Of a stretch of DNA of 13,698 nucleotides, positions 6,001-13,420 are shown in pieces. Where the stretch lies: positions 1 through 13,698 of the forward strand of contig CABUJL010000044.1 in assembly GCA_902491915.1 (NCBI GenBank). The letters run 5' to 3'. A program made the translations under genes and the position numbers. Origin of the DNA: an uncultured Collinsella sp. Its GTDB lineage: Bacteria; Actinomycetota; Coriobacteriia; Coriobacteriales; Coriobacteriaceae. The notes below the pieces were generated by a model. It had not been told where the DNA came from. It did no database searches and worked only from the letters and a program-made list of their open reading frames with translations. The number at the start of each line of letters is the position of its first letter. The first letter of the stretch is position 1.

Positions 6001-7335
6001 CTAATCCTCCATGCCAAGATCGATTGTCGTGCCCTCGAACACCTTGTTGACGGTGCGGACGGCGCACATCTTGCCGCACATGGTGCAAGTGCCCTCGGTG
6101 GCGGCAGGGGACTCCTCGTAGCGCTTCTTACCGGTGACCGGGTCGAGAGCGCACTTCCACATGGCATCCCAGTCGAGCTTGCGGCGCGCCTGGCCCATCT
6201 TGTCGTCCATGTCGCGGGCGTGCGGTACCTTCTTGGCGATATCGGCGGCGTGTGCGGCAATCTTAGTGGCCATGAGGCCGTCGAGCACATCCTGGGCGCT
6301 GGGCAGGCACAGGTGCTCTGCCGGTGTCACGTAGCACAGGAAGTCGGCGCCGGAGCTCGCGGAGATGGCGCCACCGATGGCGGCGGTGATGTGGTCGTAG
6401 CCCACACCGATATCGGTCACCAGCGGCCCCAGCACATAGAACGGGGCGTTGTGGCACAGGCGCTTCTGCAGCTTCATGTTGGCGGCGATCTCGTCGAGCG
6501 CCATGTGGCCCGGCCCCTCGACCATAACCTGGACGCCGGCGGCCCAAGCACGCTTGCACAGCTTGCCCAGCTCGATCATCTCGGCAGTCTCGGTGGCGTC
6601 GTTGGAATCGTAGAGACAACCCGGGCGGCAGGAGTCGCCGAGCGAGATGGTCACGTCGTACTCGTGGCAAATCTCGAGCACCTCGTCGTAGAACTCGTAG
6701 AACGGATTCTCGTTGCCGGTGACCTCCATCCATCCAAACAGCAGCGAACCGCCGCGGCTGACGATGTTCATAAGGCGGCCGGTCTCCTTGAAGGTTTTGA
6801 TGACCGATTTATTGATGCCGCAGTGGATGGTCATAAAGTCCACGCCGTCCTCGGCATGCGCGCGCACGACCTCGAGCAGGTCATCCTTGGTAAGCTTGAC
6901 CAGCGGCTTTTCCATGTAGCCGATGGCGTCGTACATGGGGACGGTGCCCACCATGAGCGGCGTCTCGTCGATGAGCTGCTGGCGGAACTGGCGTGTCTTG
7001 CCCGAGTTGGAGAGGTCCATGATGGCGTCGGCGCCAAAGTCCTCGGCAATCTTGACCTTCTTCCATTCCTCGGCGGCGTCGGCCTTGTCGCCCGAGATGC
7101 CCAAGTTCACGTTGACCTTGGTGGACAGGCCCTCGCCGACGCCAAAGGCGCGCATGCCCTTTTTGATGTGCACGATGTTGGCGGGGATGGCGATGCGGCC
7201 GTCGGCCACGCGCTCGCGGATGTACTCGGGGTCGCGATGTTCGCGCTCGGCGACTTCTTTCATCTGCGGTGTGATTTGCCCGGCGCGGGCGAAGTCGATT
7301 TGCGTGACGAGCTTGGGCTCGGTCTGTGTGCTCAT
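6001..7335 (-). CDS. thiC: Phosphomethylpyrimidine synthase (HMP-P synthase)
   Basis: A 444-residue radical-SAM enzyme that rearranges aminoimidazole ribotide into HMP-P, the pyrimidine half of thiamine. Characteristic stretches are MDLSNSGKTRQFRQ, MTIHCGINK, VSRGGSLLFGWM, GDSCRPGCLYDSNDATE, MVEGPGHMALDEI and NAPFYVLGPLVTDIGVGYDHITAAIGGA. The C-terminal iron-sulfur cysteines are C417, C420 and C424 (CTMCGKMC), spaced CX2CX3C. It is the short ThiC type lacking the N-terminal domain of the E. coli enzyme (about 630 residues). The start is the ATG at 7335 (MSTQTEPK). The frame stays open to an ATG at 7359, but that codon is inside the TPP aptamer (the conserved UAAUGCCA) and is rejected. AGGGAG lies eight bases upstream of 7335 at the riboswitch 3' end. 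thiD follows. Confidence 0.96.
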   Translation of the reverse strand: MSTQTEPKLVTQIDFARAGQITPQMKEVAEREHRDPEYIRERVADGRIAIPANIVHIKKGMRAFGVGEGLSTKVNVNLGISGDKADAAEEWKKVKIAEDFGADAIMDLSNSGKTRQFRQQLIDETPLMVGTVPMYDAIGYMEKPLVKLTKDDLLEVVRAHAEDGVDFMTIHCGINKSVIKTFKETGRLMNIVSRGGSLLFGWMEVTGNENPFYEFYDEVLEICHEYDVTISLGDSCRPGCLYDSNDATETAEMIELGKLCKRAWAAGVQVMVEGPGHMALDEIAANMKLQKRLCHNAPFYVLGPLVTDIGVGYDHITAAIGGAISASSGADFLCYVTPAEHLCLPSAQDVLDGLMATKIAAHAADIAKKVPHARDMDDKMGQARRKLDWDAMWKCALDPVTGKKRYEESPAATEGTCTMCGKMCAVRTVNKVFEGTTIDLGMED

Positions 7336-7339
7336 TGGC

Positions 7340-7434
7340 ACGGCTCCCTTCGTTGGCATTACCCATATCAGGTTTGCGGGTCAGGGCGGGCGCGCCCAAT
7401 CTCAGCCTGCCGTCTTGTCCTACAAGCTCCCCGT
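7340..7434 (-). promoter_or_regulatory. TPP riboswitch (THI element) controlling thiC
   Basis: Read on the minus strand from 7434, the THI-box blocks appear in order: ACGGGGAGC, then GGCTGAGA, then GCCCTGACCCGC, then AACCTGATATGGGTAATGCC, then AACGAAGGGAGC, closing with CCGT, which pairs with the initial ACGG to form P1. The bases that contact TPP (CUGAGA in J3/2 and the ACCUGAU/GGGUAAUGCCA parts of P4/P5) are intact. The thiC ribosome site (AGGGAG, 7349-7344) is inside the aptamer's conserved 3' end. The ATG starts four bases after P1, leaving no room for a separate expression platform. TPP binding would then hide the ribosome site directly. Confidence 0.96.
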
Positions 7435-7450
7435 TTATGTCATGGGCTCA

Positions 7451-7456
7451 AGTATA
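7451..7456 (-). promoter_or_regulatory. Candidate -10 box for thiC/riboswitch transcript
   Basis: TATACT on the minus strand would start transcription near 7444, about ten bases before the first riboswitch base. A TTGGCC lies 19 bases upstream as a poor -35. Position rather than sequence alone supports this. Confidence 0.45.
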
Positions 7457-7506
7457 GCCTGAATGGGTACGATTGGGCCAACGAGCGTGCCTGTGGGGAG
7501 GCGAAC

Positions 7507-8025
7507 ATGGAAGACAAGCATCTATATCGTGAGACGCAGTGGGATGTATCGGCCGAGGAGAGCCGCGCACACCATGGGTTGGTCGCGATTGGCTTTGCGG
7601 TGCTTGCCGTGCTGGTGATTGCCTTTTGTATTTGGACGTTTGGCGGTCGCGGCGGCGCTGCCTGGGAATTTGAGGCCGATGATGCCCTGCCGATTATGAC
7701 GGTGAGGAGTACTGGCGGTAATGCCAATACGCTCGCCGTTCCGGGCGATTATTGGTATCCGCGCGACGAGTTTGTGCAGTTGCAGCTGAGTGGTGGATCC
7801 ATTCCGGGTGAAGAAATCGAACGCGTGACGTTTGATGCAGCGCTCAAAACGCTCACGGTAAAGCTCAAAGATCAGGGGGACGTGCCCACGACCATGGATA
7901 TCGCCCTGACGGAATGGCGTTTGGAGCCTCCGACGGGTGTTGCGGTGTCCGTTGAGCACGTCAAGATTGTCTATCAGGACGGTTCGACAAATGGGATTGC
8001 AAAGGCCGACGGTCTAGCAGAATAG
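7507..8025 (+). CDS. Single-pass membrane-anchored protein of unknown function
   Basis: A 172-residue protein that I do not recognise. The first 23 residues are charged (MEDKHLYRETQWDVSAEESR). A single hydrophobic helix follows (about 24-45, LVAIGFAVLAVLVIAFCIWTF), then a Gly-rich turn and a soluble domain of about 120 residues outside the membrane with an acidic, beta-rich pattern (WEFEADDALPIMTV, YWYPRDEFVQLQLSG, VSVEHVKIVYQDG). There is no lipobox or sortase motif. The start is the ATG at 7507 with GGGGAGG seven bases upstream; the same open frame continues far upstream across thiC but is only its shadow. It is divergent from the thiC riboswitch, sharing a 72-base promoter space, and faces yaaA. 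Nothing ties it to thiamine use beyond position. Confidence 0.78.
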   Translation: MEDKHLYRETQWDVSAEESRAHHGLVAIGFAVLAVLVIAFCIWTFGGRGGAAWEFEADDALPIMTVRSTGGNANTLAVPGDYWYPRDEFVQLQLSGGSIPGEEIERVTFDAALKTLTVKLKDQGDVPTTMDIALTEWRLEPPTGVAVSVEHVKIVYQDGSTNGIAKADGLAE

Positions 8026-8055
8026 GTGTCGAGCCTAGCAGCCAATTCATAAAAG

Positions 8056-8117
8056 TTGCGGTGGAATAGTTCCTGATTGTGCGATAAAAGGCTCAAATAG
8101 GAACTATTCCACCGCAA
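8056..8117. repeat. Long hairpin with perfect 19-bp arms (TTGCGGTGGAATA family)
   Basis: TTGCGGTGGAATAGTTCCT (8056-8074) and its exact reverse complement (8099-8117) surround a 24-base loop. It lies between the convergent ends of the membrane protein gene (8025) and yaaA (8161). The outer 13 bases recur in the hairpin on the other side of yaaA. It can fold in both transcripts and may serve as a bidirectional end signal. No other feature is seen in 8026-8160. Confidence 0.85.
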
Positions 8118-8160
8118 GTTATATGGAGAAAGCTGAGCGGGTCAGTGTTGGGTGCCGGCT

Positions 8161-8970
8161 CTAGAGCATCTGTTCGTTGATGAACACGAGGGTGCCTGGG
8201 TATGAGAGTTCGGGGGCGTGGCGATAGCCGATGTTGAACTCGGTGAGACGGTCGGCGTCCTCGAGTCCGTTTGCTGCCATCCAGCGCACCATGGAGCCGC
8301 GCGCCTTTTTGCTGGCGGTCGAGCGTTGGATGGGCTTGCCGTTGCGGATGCCTTCGCCAAAGAGACAAGTGACGGTCGTGGCGTCGCCTGCGAGATGGGG
8401 TAGAACGGCCTTGGCGTATTCCGCGCTGGCGAGGTTGACGATCGTAGCGTTGGAGTCTGCCGGAGCGATAGCCCGTGCGAGCTTGTCGCCCCAAAATGCG
8501 TAGAGGTCTCGGGCACCGTCGACGACAAGCTTCGCGCCCATCTCCAGCCGATACGGTTCAACGGCATGGAAGGGGCGTACGCATCCGTAGAGTCCCGAGA
8601 GGATCCAGAGATGGTTTTGCAGCCAGTCGAGCTGCGCGGCATCCATGACCTCGGGCGCCATGCTTTGGTATTGGATGCCGTGGTAGGACATGACGGCGGG
8701 GGAGATTCGACGCGCGATATCGGGATCGGCGAGGTCGGCATCGCTCAGGACGGGCATAAATTCGTGAAGCGTATCCAGGCATGTTGTAAGCAGCCTGTCG
8801 CTTACGTTCCACAGCGCCTGCAGGCCGCCGCTGCCTTCATCCCGTTCGATATCTAGCAGTGCGCGGTGGAGGCGAGCTATCTCGTGCGCAAAAGGCGGAA
8901 TGCCCAGGACTTCAAAAGCATCTTGGGCCGCGCGCATTTGCTTGGCGGGCGAAATGATGGCCTGCAGCAT
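8161..8970 (-). CDS. yaaA: Peroxide stress protein YaaA family (DUF328/UPF0246)
   Basis: A 269-residue soluble protein of the YaaA family. In E. coli YaaA lowers free intracellular iron and protects DNA during hydrogen peroxide stress; its fold binds DNA. Family marks are IISPAKQM (5-12), YHGIQYQSM, LSGLYGCVRPFHAVEPYRLEMG, YAFWGDK, NLASAEYAK, and FGEGIRNGKPIQRSTASKKARGSMVRW. Length is close to that of other family members (about 255). The start is the ATG at 8970 with AGGAGAG upstream. The frame stays open further 5' but runs through the hairpin at 8986-9060, so the longer form is rejected. It lies downstream of the M18 aminopeptidase on the same strand, separated by that hairpin. Confidence 0.93.
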   Translation of the reverse strand: MLQAIISPAKQMRAAQDAFEVLGIPPFAHEIARLHRALLDIERDEGSGGLQALWNVSDRLLTTCLDTLHEFMPVLSDADLADPDIARRISPAVMSYHGIQYQSMAPEVMDAAQLDWLQNHLWILSGLYGCVRPFHAVEPYRLEMGAKLVVDGARDLYAFWGDKLARAIAPADSNATIVNLASAEYAKAVLPHLAGDATTVTCLFGEGIRNGKPIQRSTASKKARGSMVRWMAANGLEDADRLTEFNIGYRHAPELSYPGTLVFINEQML

Positions 8971-8985
8971 GGACTCTCCTCTGCC

Positions 8986-9060
8986 AAAAAAGGAAGTTGC
9001 GGTGGAATACGGTCTGTTTTGGCCGTTTATGGGCCAATTTAGTCCGTATTTCACCGCAAC
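8986..9060 (-). terminator. Two-tier hairpin terminator between the aminopeptidase and yaaA
   Basis: 17-base arms (9060-9044 and 9012-8996) pair with one A-C mismatch, and an inner TTGGCC/GGCCAA stem (9019-9024 with 9032-9037) forms in the loop. On the minus strand the stem is followed, after four bases, by six T (8991-8986). It probably ends the M18 aminopeptidase transcript, 15 bases after its stop. The arms begin GTTGCGGTGGAATA, as in the hairpin at 8056-8117. Confidence 0.72.
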
Positions 9061-9074
9061 TGATGAAGGGTTGG

Positions 9075-10472
9075 TTAGGCTCGCTCGATGAAGGCCTTGT
9101 AACCGCGATATGCCTCGTAGATGTCGGCCTTGTTGGCGACCTCCCACAGGGCATGCATGGACAGGACGGCAACGCCGGAGTCGATGACGTTCATACCGTA
9201 CTTGGCCATGATGTAGGCGATGGTGCCGCCGCCGCCTGCATTGACGCGACCGAGCTCGCAGGTCTGGAAGTCCACGCCCGCCTCGTCCATGATGTCGCGG
9301 ACGAGGGCAACGTACTCGGCGTCGGCGTCGTTTGAACCGCCCTTGCCGCGACTGCCCGTGTACTTGTTAAAGCACAGGCCGCGACCCATGAAGGCGGCGT
9401 TCTTGGTCTCGAACTTGCCGGCATAGCCCGGGTCGAAGCCGGCGGACACGTCGGAGGAGAGCATACGGCTGCGGGCGAGCGCGCGGCGCAGAGCCAGCGG
9501 GCTGTCCTCGCCGGCGAGCATCATGATCTCGGCGACGGTGTTCTCGAAGAAGCGACTCGTCATGCCGGTGGCACCCACGGAACCGATCTCCTCCTTGTCG
9601 ACGATGAGCGTGATGCTCGTGCGCTCCACGTTGGTGACGTTGATCTGGGCGAGCATGGAGGGGTAGGCACAGACGCGGTCGTCATGGCCATAGCCCAGAA
9701 TCATGGAGCGGTCGAGGCCCATGTCGCGGGCGGGGCCGGCGGGCACGACCTCGATCTCGGCGGAGAGGAAGTCCTCCTCCTCGACGTCGTACTGCTCCTT
9801 GAGGATATCCAGGAACATCTGCTTGACGGGCTCCTTGGGGGCGTCCTTGTCGTCCTCATCGAACTTGACGGGACGGCCGCCCACGATCACGTCGAGGATC
9901 TCGGCGTCGACGGCGTCTTTGGCAGGCTTAGACATCTGCTCGCTCGAGAGATGGATCAGCAGGTCGGAGATGGTAAAGACCGGATCGTCCGCCTTGTCGC
10001 CGATATTGATGTCGACGGTGGTACCGTCCTTTTTGCAGATGACGCCCACGAGTGCGAGCGGGGAGGCTACCCAGTGGTAGCTCTTGACGCCGCCGTAGTA
10101 GTGCGTGTCGAGATAAGCCATGTCGCCGGCCTCGAAGGCGGGGTTCTGCTTAAGGTCCAGGCGCGGCGAGTCCACGTGCGCGCCCAGGATGTTAAAGCCC
10201 TGCTCGAGCGGGGCGGTGCCCAGATTGACGAGCATAAGGTCCTTGCCGTGGTTAGCGGCATACACCTTGTCGCCTGCCTTAAGCTCGCGGCCTGCGGCGA
10301 TTACGGTCTCCAGGTCGACGTATCCCGCCTCCTCGGCCATCTTGATGCCGGCCTTGACGCACAGGCGCTCGGTCTTGTTCTCACTCAAAAACTGCTTATA
10401 GCCGCGGCAAAGCTCCTCGAGCTCCTCGATTTGCTGTGGCGTGTACTTTTTCCATGCGCAGGGACGCTCCAT
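9075..10472 (-). CDS. apeA: M18 family metalloaminopeptidase (ApeA type)
   Basis: A 465-residue cytoplasmic zinc aminopeptidase of family M18 (PF02127), releasing N-terminal residues from peptides; dodecamers are usual in the family. Likely metal ligands and catalytic residues are visible: His99 in GAHVDSPRLD, an Asp in GYGHDDRVC (264/265), the Glu pair in DKEEIGS (294-295), Asp341 in SSDVSAGFDP, and His440 in LSMHALWE. The block KYTGSRGKGGSNDADAEYVA (370-389) is typical of the ApeA subgroup. The start is the ATG at 10472 with AGGAG nine bases upstream; the same frame continues 5' into polA but only as a shadow. It is divergent from polA across 166 bases. Confidence 0.93.
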   Translation of the reverse strand: MERPCAWKKYTPQQIEELEELCRGYKQFLSENKTERLCVKAGIKMAEEAGYVDLETVIAAGRELKAGDKVYAANHGKDLMLVNLGTAPLEQGFNILGAHVDSPRLDLKQNPAFEAGDMAYLDTHYYGGVKSYHWVASPLALVGVICKKDGTTVDINIGDKADDPVFTISDLLIHLSSEQMSKPAKDAVDAEILDVIVGGRPVKFDEDDKDAPKEPVKQMFLDILKEQYDVEEEDFLSAEIEVVPAGPARDMGLDRSMILGYGHDDRVCAYPSMLAQINVTNVERTSITLIVDKEEIGSVGATGMTSRFFENTVAEIMMLAGEDSPLALRRALARSRMLSSDVSAGFDPGYAGKFETKNAAFMGRGLCFNKYTGSRGKGGSNDADAEYVALVRDIMDEAGVDFQTCELGRVNAGGGGTIAYIMAKYGMNVIDSGVAVLSMHALWEVANKADIYEAYRGYKAFIERA

Positions 10473-10511
10473 GACGCAGGCTCCTTTCGGATCGATCGTG
10501 CTGGTTGATGT

Positions 10512-10546
10512 ACCGTGAGCCATCGTATCACGCGCGGGCTCACGGT
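10512..10546. promoter_or_regulatory. Inverted repeat in the apeA-polA divergent promoter region
   Basis: ACCGTGAGCC (10512-10521) and its exact reverse complement GGCTCACGGT (10537-10546) are separated by 15 bases. The spacer holds TACGAT on the minus strand (10527-10522), a possible -10 box for the aminopeptidase gene. The dyad is 39 bases upstream of its start codon. It may be an operator or a hairpin; there is no T run. Confidence 0.5.
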
Positions 10547-10587
10547 GGCGGGGGAGCTTGATGTGAGGTGGCCGCGGGGCGGGGAGC

Positions 10588-10596
10588 GTGTAAACT
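10588..10596 (+). promoter_or_regulatory. Candidate extended -10 element for polA
   Basis: GTG followed by TAAACT (10591-10596) resembles an extended -10 box and would start transcription near 10603, about 36 bases before the polA ATG. No good -35 hexamer is visible. Confidence 0.35.
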
Positions 10597-10638
10597 GGAG
10601 TGAGCAAACCGTGCCCAGCCCAAAGCGAGGTATTCAAT

Positions 10639-13386
10639 ATGTCTGACAAGCGCCGCACCTTTGCCGTTATCGACGGCAACTCGCTCATGCATCGCGCCTT
10701 CCACGCCGTGCCGCCGACCATGAACGCGCCGGACGGTCGCCCCACCAACGCGATCTTTGGCTTTCTGAACATGTTTCTCAAGATGATCGATGCCTTTAAC
10801 CCCGACGGCGTCGTCGTGGCGTTTGACAAGGGTAAACCGCGCGTGCGCATGGAGATGCTGCCGCAGTATAAGGCGCAACGCCCGCCCATGGACCCCGATC
10901 TGCATGCGCAGTTCCCTATGATTAAGGAGCTGCTCGCCGCGCTCAACGTGCCGATTCTGCAGTCCGAGGGCTGGGAAGGCGATGTCATCCTGGGAACCAT
11001 GGCGCGCCTGGGTGAAGAGGCCGGCTGCGACATGCTACTGGTGACCGGCGACCGCGACATGTATCAACTCGTGACCGAGCACGTCAACGTGGTCTCGACC
11101 CGCAAGGGCCTGTCCGACGTGGCGATTATGACGCCCGAGAGCGTGGACGACCTGTATCACGGCATTACGCCGGCGCTCGTGCCCGATTTTTACGGTCTAA
11201 AGGGCGATACGTCCGACAACATCCCCGGTGTACCGGGCATCGGTCCCAAAAAGGCCAGTGCGCTCATTGCGAAGTACGGTAGCCTGGACGAAGTCATCGC
11301 GCATGCCGATGAGGTCAAGGGCAAGATGGGCGAGAACCTGCGTGCACACATCGATGACGCACTACTGAGCCGCAAGGTTGCGACAATTCGCACCGATGCG
11401 CCCGTCGAGCTCGACTTTGAGGCGACGTCCTTCCCGGCGTTTTCTGCCGATGAGGTTTCCGCGGCGCTGGGTACGCTTGGTATCACCGCCATGCAGAACC
11501 GTTTCTTGGCGCTGATCGGCGGCGAGGGCGGGGCTGCTGCCTCCAGTGTGTTTGAGATACCTGCTATGGTTCGCGCAGCCGCCGGCGATGCCGACGCGCT
11601 TGGTGCCGTTGCGGCTGAGGTCTCCCGCGCGATTGATGCCGGCGAGTGGGTCGCCGCCGTGGTGGACGACGACAAGGAAGAGGGCGCGCTCTTTGGGCTG
11701 ACGCGCACGCTGTGGTTGGCGACGTCCAAGGGCCTGTTCGCGCTCGAGGAGGGCGACAGCTGTGCGGCGGCTGAGGTTGAGGGCTTCAACTTCGCTCACG
11801 GTGTGATCGCCGGCGTGCTTGCGAGCCTGTTTATGGAGGGCCGCGTGGCGAGCCCGGATACGAAAGCGCTGCTGCACGAGCTTTCGCCCATCGATTCTTC
11901 TGAGCCCGAGCTCATGGATCCGCTCGCTGCCGATTCCACGCGCATCTTCGATACCGTGGTCGCTGCCTATCTGCTGGATTCCGATCGCTCCGAGTTCGAT
12001 GAGGCATATCTGGCCGATACCTATCTGCAGATGGCGTTGCCTGCGGCGCGCGGTGCAGAGGGTGCTGGTGAGGACGCTCCGGCGCCTGCCGCCCGTACTG
12101 CGGCTCTGACGCTGGCGCTCGTGGCGCCGTTGCGCGAGTGCATGGCCCGTGAGAACGCCGCCAACGTGTTCGATGGCATCGAGATGCCGCTCGTTCCGGT
12201 ACTTGCCAAGATGGAGCGCGCGGGCATGCTCGTGGACCCCGACCGCCTGCACAGTCTGTCCGAGGGTCTGGCGACCCAGATCACCGAGGTCGAACGAAGC
12301 ATTCGCGACCTTGCCGGTGACGAGACCTTTAACATCGGCAGCCCCATGCAACTTTCGCATGTGCTCTTTGATGTGATGGGCCTTCCGACCAAGGGTCTCA
12401 AAAAGACCAAGCGCGGTTACTATTCGACCAATGCCAAGGTACTGAGTGATCTTGCCCGTGACCACGAGATTGTTCGTTTGATCTTAGACTGGCGCGAGAA
12501 GTCCAAGATCAAGTCAACCTATCTGGACACGTTGGGCCCGCTGCGCCGCGGTGACGGTCGTGTGCACACCACGTACAACCAGACCATCACCGCGACGGGG
12601 CGTCTGTCTTCGAGCGACCCTAATCTGCAAAACATTCCGACGCGCTCGGAGCTGGGGCGTACCGTCAAGACGGCGTTTTCGGCAGGCGAGGGAAGCGTCT
12701 TTTTGGCGGTGGACTACTCGCAGATCGAGCTGCGTCTGCTGGCACATCTCTCGGGTGACGAGCACTTGGTGCGCGCCTTTAACGAGGGCGAGGACTTCCA
12801 TGCCGAGACGGCGGCGCGCGTGTTTGGTGTGCCGGTGTCCGAGGTGACGCCCGACCTGCGCAGTCGCGCCAAGGCCGTGAACTTTGGCATCGTGTATGGC
12901 CAGCAGGCCTACGGCCTGTCGCAGTCGCTGCATATCTCGATGGCCGAGGCGCGCGACATGATCGACCGCTACTACGAGGCCTACCCGGGCGTGCGTACGT
13001 TCCTCGACAACGTGGTGGCACGCGCCAAGCAGACGGGCTACGCCGAGACCATGTACGGCCGCCGTCGTCATATTCCGGAGCTCAAGGCCAAAAACCCGCA
13101 ACTCCGCGGCTTTGGCGAGCGCACGGCCATGAACCATCCCATGCAGGGCACCGCAGCAGACATCATCAAGATCGCCATGGTCCGCGTAAGTCGTCGCCTG
13201 GAAGAAGAAGGCTTTGCCGCCCACATGATCTTGCAGGTACACGACGAACTGGACTTTGAGTGCCCCGTCGACGAAGTCGAGCGCCTAACCACCATGGTCC
13301 GCGACGTCATGGAACACGTAGTAGACCTCCGCGTCCCCCTAATCGCCGAAGCCAGCACCGGCATAACCTGGGCCGACGCTAAATAG
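10639..13386 (+). CDS. polA: DNA polymerase I
   Basis: A 915-residue repair and Okazaki-fragment polymerase. Residues 1-300 form the 5' nuclease, with metal-ligand acids D12, D63, E113, D115, D138, D140, D190 and D193 and the H3TH motif IPGVPGIGPKKASAL (195-209). The segment is GWEGDVILGT where the family has E-x-D-D, so the second Asp is Val116. The middle (about 300-510) aligns in position with the 3'-5' exonuclease domain but has no DxE motif, so proofreading is probably lost, as in Taq and Bacillus enzymes. The polymerase domain has motif A VDYSQIELRLL (Asp692), motif B RAKAVNFGIVYG (Lys745, Phe749, Tyr753) and motif C QVHDELDF (Asp869). The start is the ATG at 10639 with GCGAGG upstream; a GTG at 10600 is rejected. 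Confidence 0.96.
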   Translation: MSDKRRTFAVIDGNSLMHRAFHAVPPTMNAPDGRPTNAIFGFLNMFLKMIDAFNPDGVVVAFDKGKPRVRMEMLPQYKAQRPPMDPDLHAQFPMIKELLAALNVPILQSEGWEGDVILGTMARLGEEAGCDMLLVTGDRDMYQLVTEHVNVVSTRKGLSDVAIMTPESVDDLYHGITPALVPDFYGLKGDTSDNIPGVPGIGPKKASALIAKYGSLDEVIAHADEVKGKMGENLRAHIDDALLSRKVATIRTDAPVELDFEATSFPAFSADEVSAALGTLGITAMQNRFLALIGGEGGAAASSVFEIPAMVRAAAGDADALGAVAAEVSRAIDAGEWVAAVVDDDKEEGALFGLTRTLWLATSKGLFALEEGDSCAAAEVEGFNFAHGVIAGVLASLFMEGRVASPDTKALLHELSPIDSSEPELMDPLAADSTRIFDTVVAAYLLDSDRSEFDEAYLADTYLQMALPAARGAEGAGEDAPAPAARTAALTLALVAPLRECMARENAANVFDGIEMPLVPVLAKMERAGMLVDPDRLHSLSEGLATQITEVERSIRDLAGDETFNIGSPMQLSHVLFDVMGLPTKGLKKTKRGYYSTNAKVLSDLARDHEIVRLILDWREKSKIKSTYLDTLGPLRRGDGRVHTTYNQTITATGRLSSSDPNLQNIPTRSELGRTVKTAFSAGEGSVFLAVDYSQIELRLLAHLSGDEHLVRAFNEGEDFHAETAARVFGVPVSEVTPDLRSRAKAVNFGIVYGQQAYGLSQSLHISMAEARDMIDRYYEAYPGVRTFLDNVVARAKQTGYAETMYGRRRHIPELKAKNPQLRGFGERTAMNHPMQGTAADIIKIAMVRVSRRLEEEGFAAHMILQVHDELDFECPVDEVERLTTMVRDVMEHVVDLRVPLIAEASTGITWADAK

Positions 13387-13420
13387 GGAAGCATCCACAA
13401 TTCCAAAGTAACCAAAACCA

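Noticed and set aside
6220..7506. Open plus-strand frame opposite thiC, in frame with the membrane protein at 7507
   Set aside because: It lies over thiC and the riboswitch; its His/Val/Gly/Asp-rich translation is typical of antisense high-GC frames. The good ribosome site and start are at 7507.
8971..9147. N-terminal extension of yaaA
   Set aside because: It would translate through the terminator hairpin and into the aminopeptidase 3' end; YaaA proteins begin right at the IISPAK segment.
9684..10508. Plus-strand frame (274 codons) opposite the M18 aminopeptidase
   Set aside because: Antisense to a clear enzyme gene; repetitive Val/Asp/Leu/Gly composition expected from complementing its codons.
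10473..11060. Minus-strand extension of the aminopeptidase frame into polA
   Set aside because: No M18 homology before residue 1 of the chosen start; the extension overlaps polA and the divergent promoter region, and the AGGAG site marks 10472.
11362..12465. Long minus-strand frame opposite polA
   Set aside because: Antisense shadow of a well-supported gene; composition dominated by Arg, Gly and His.
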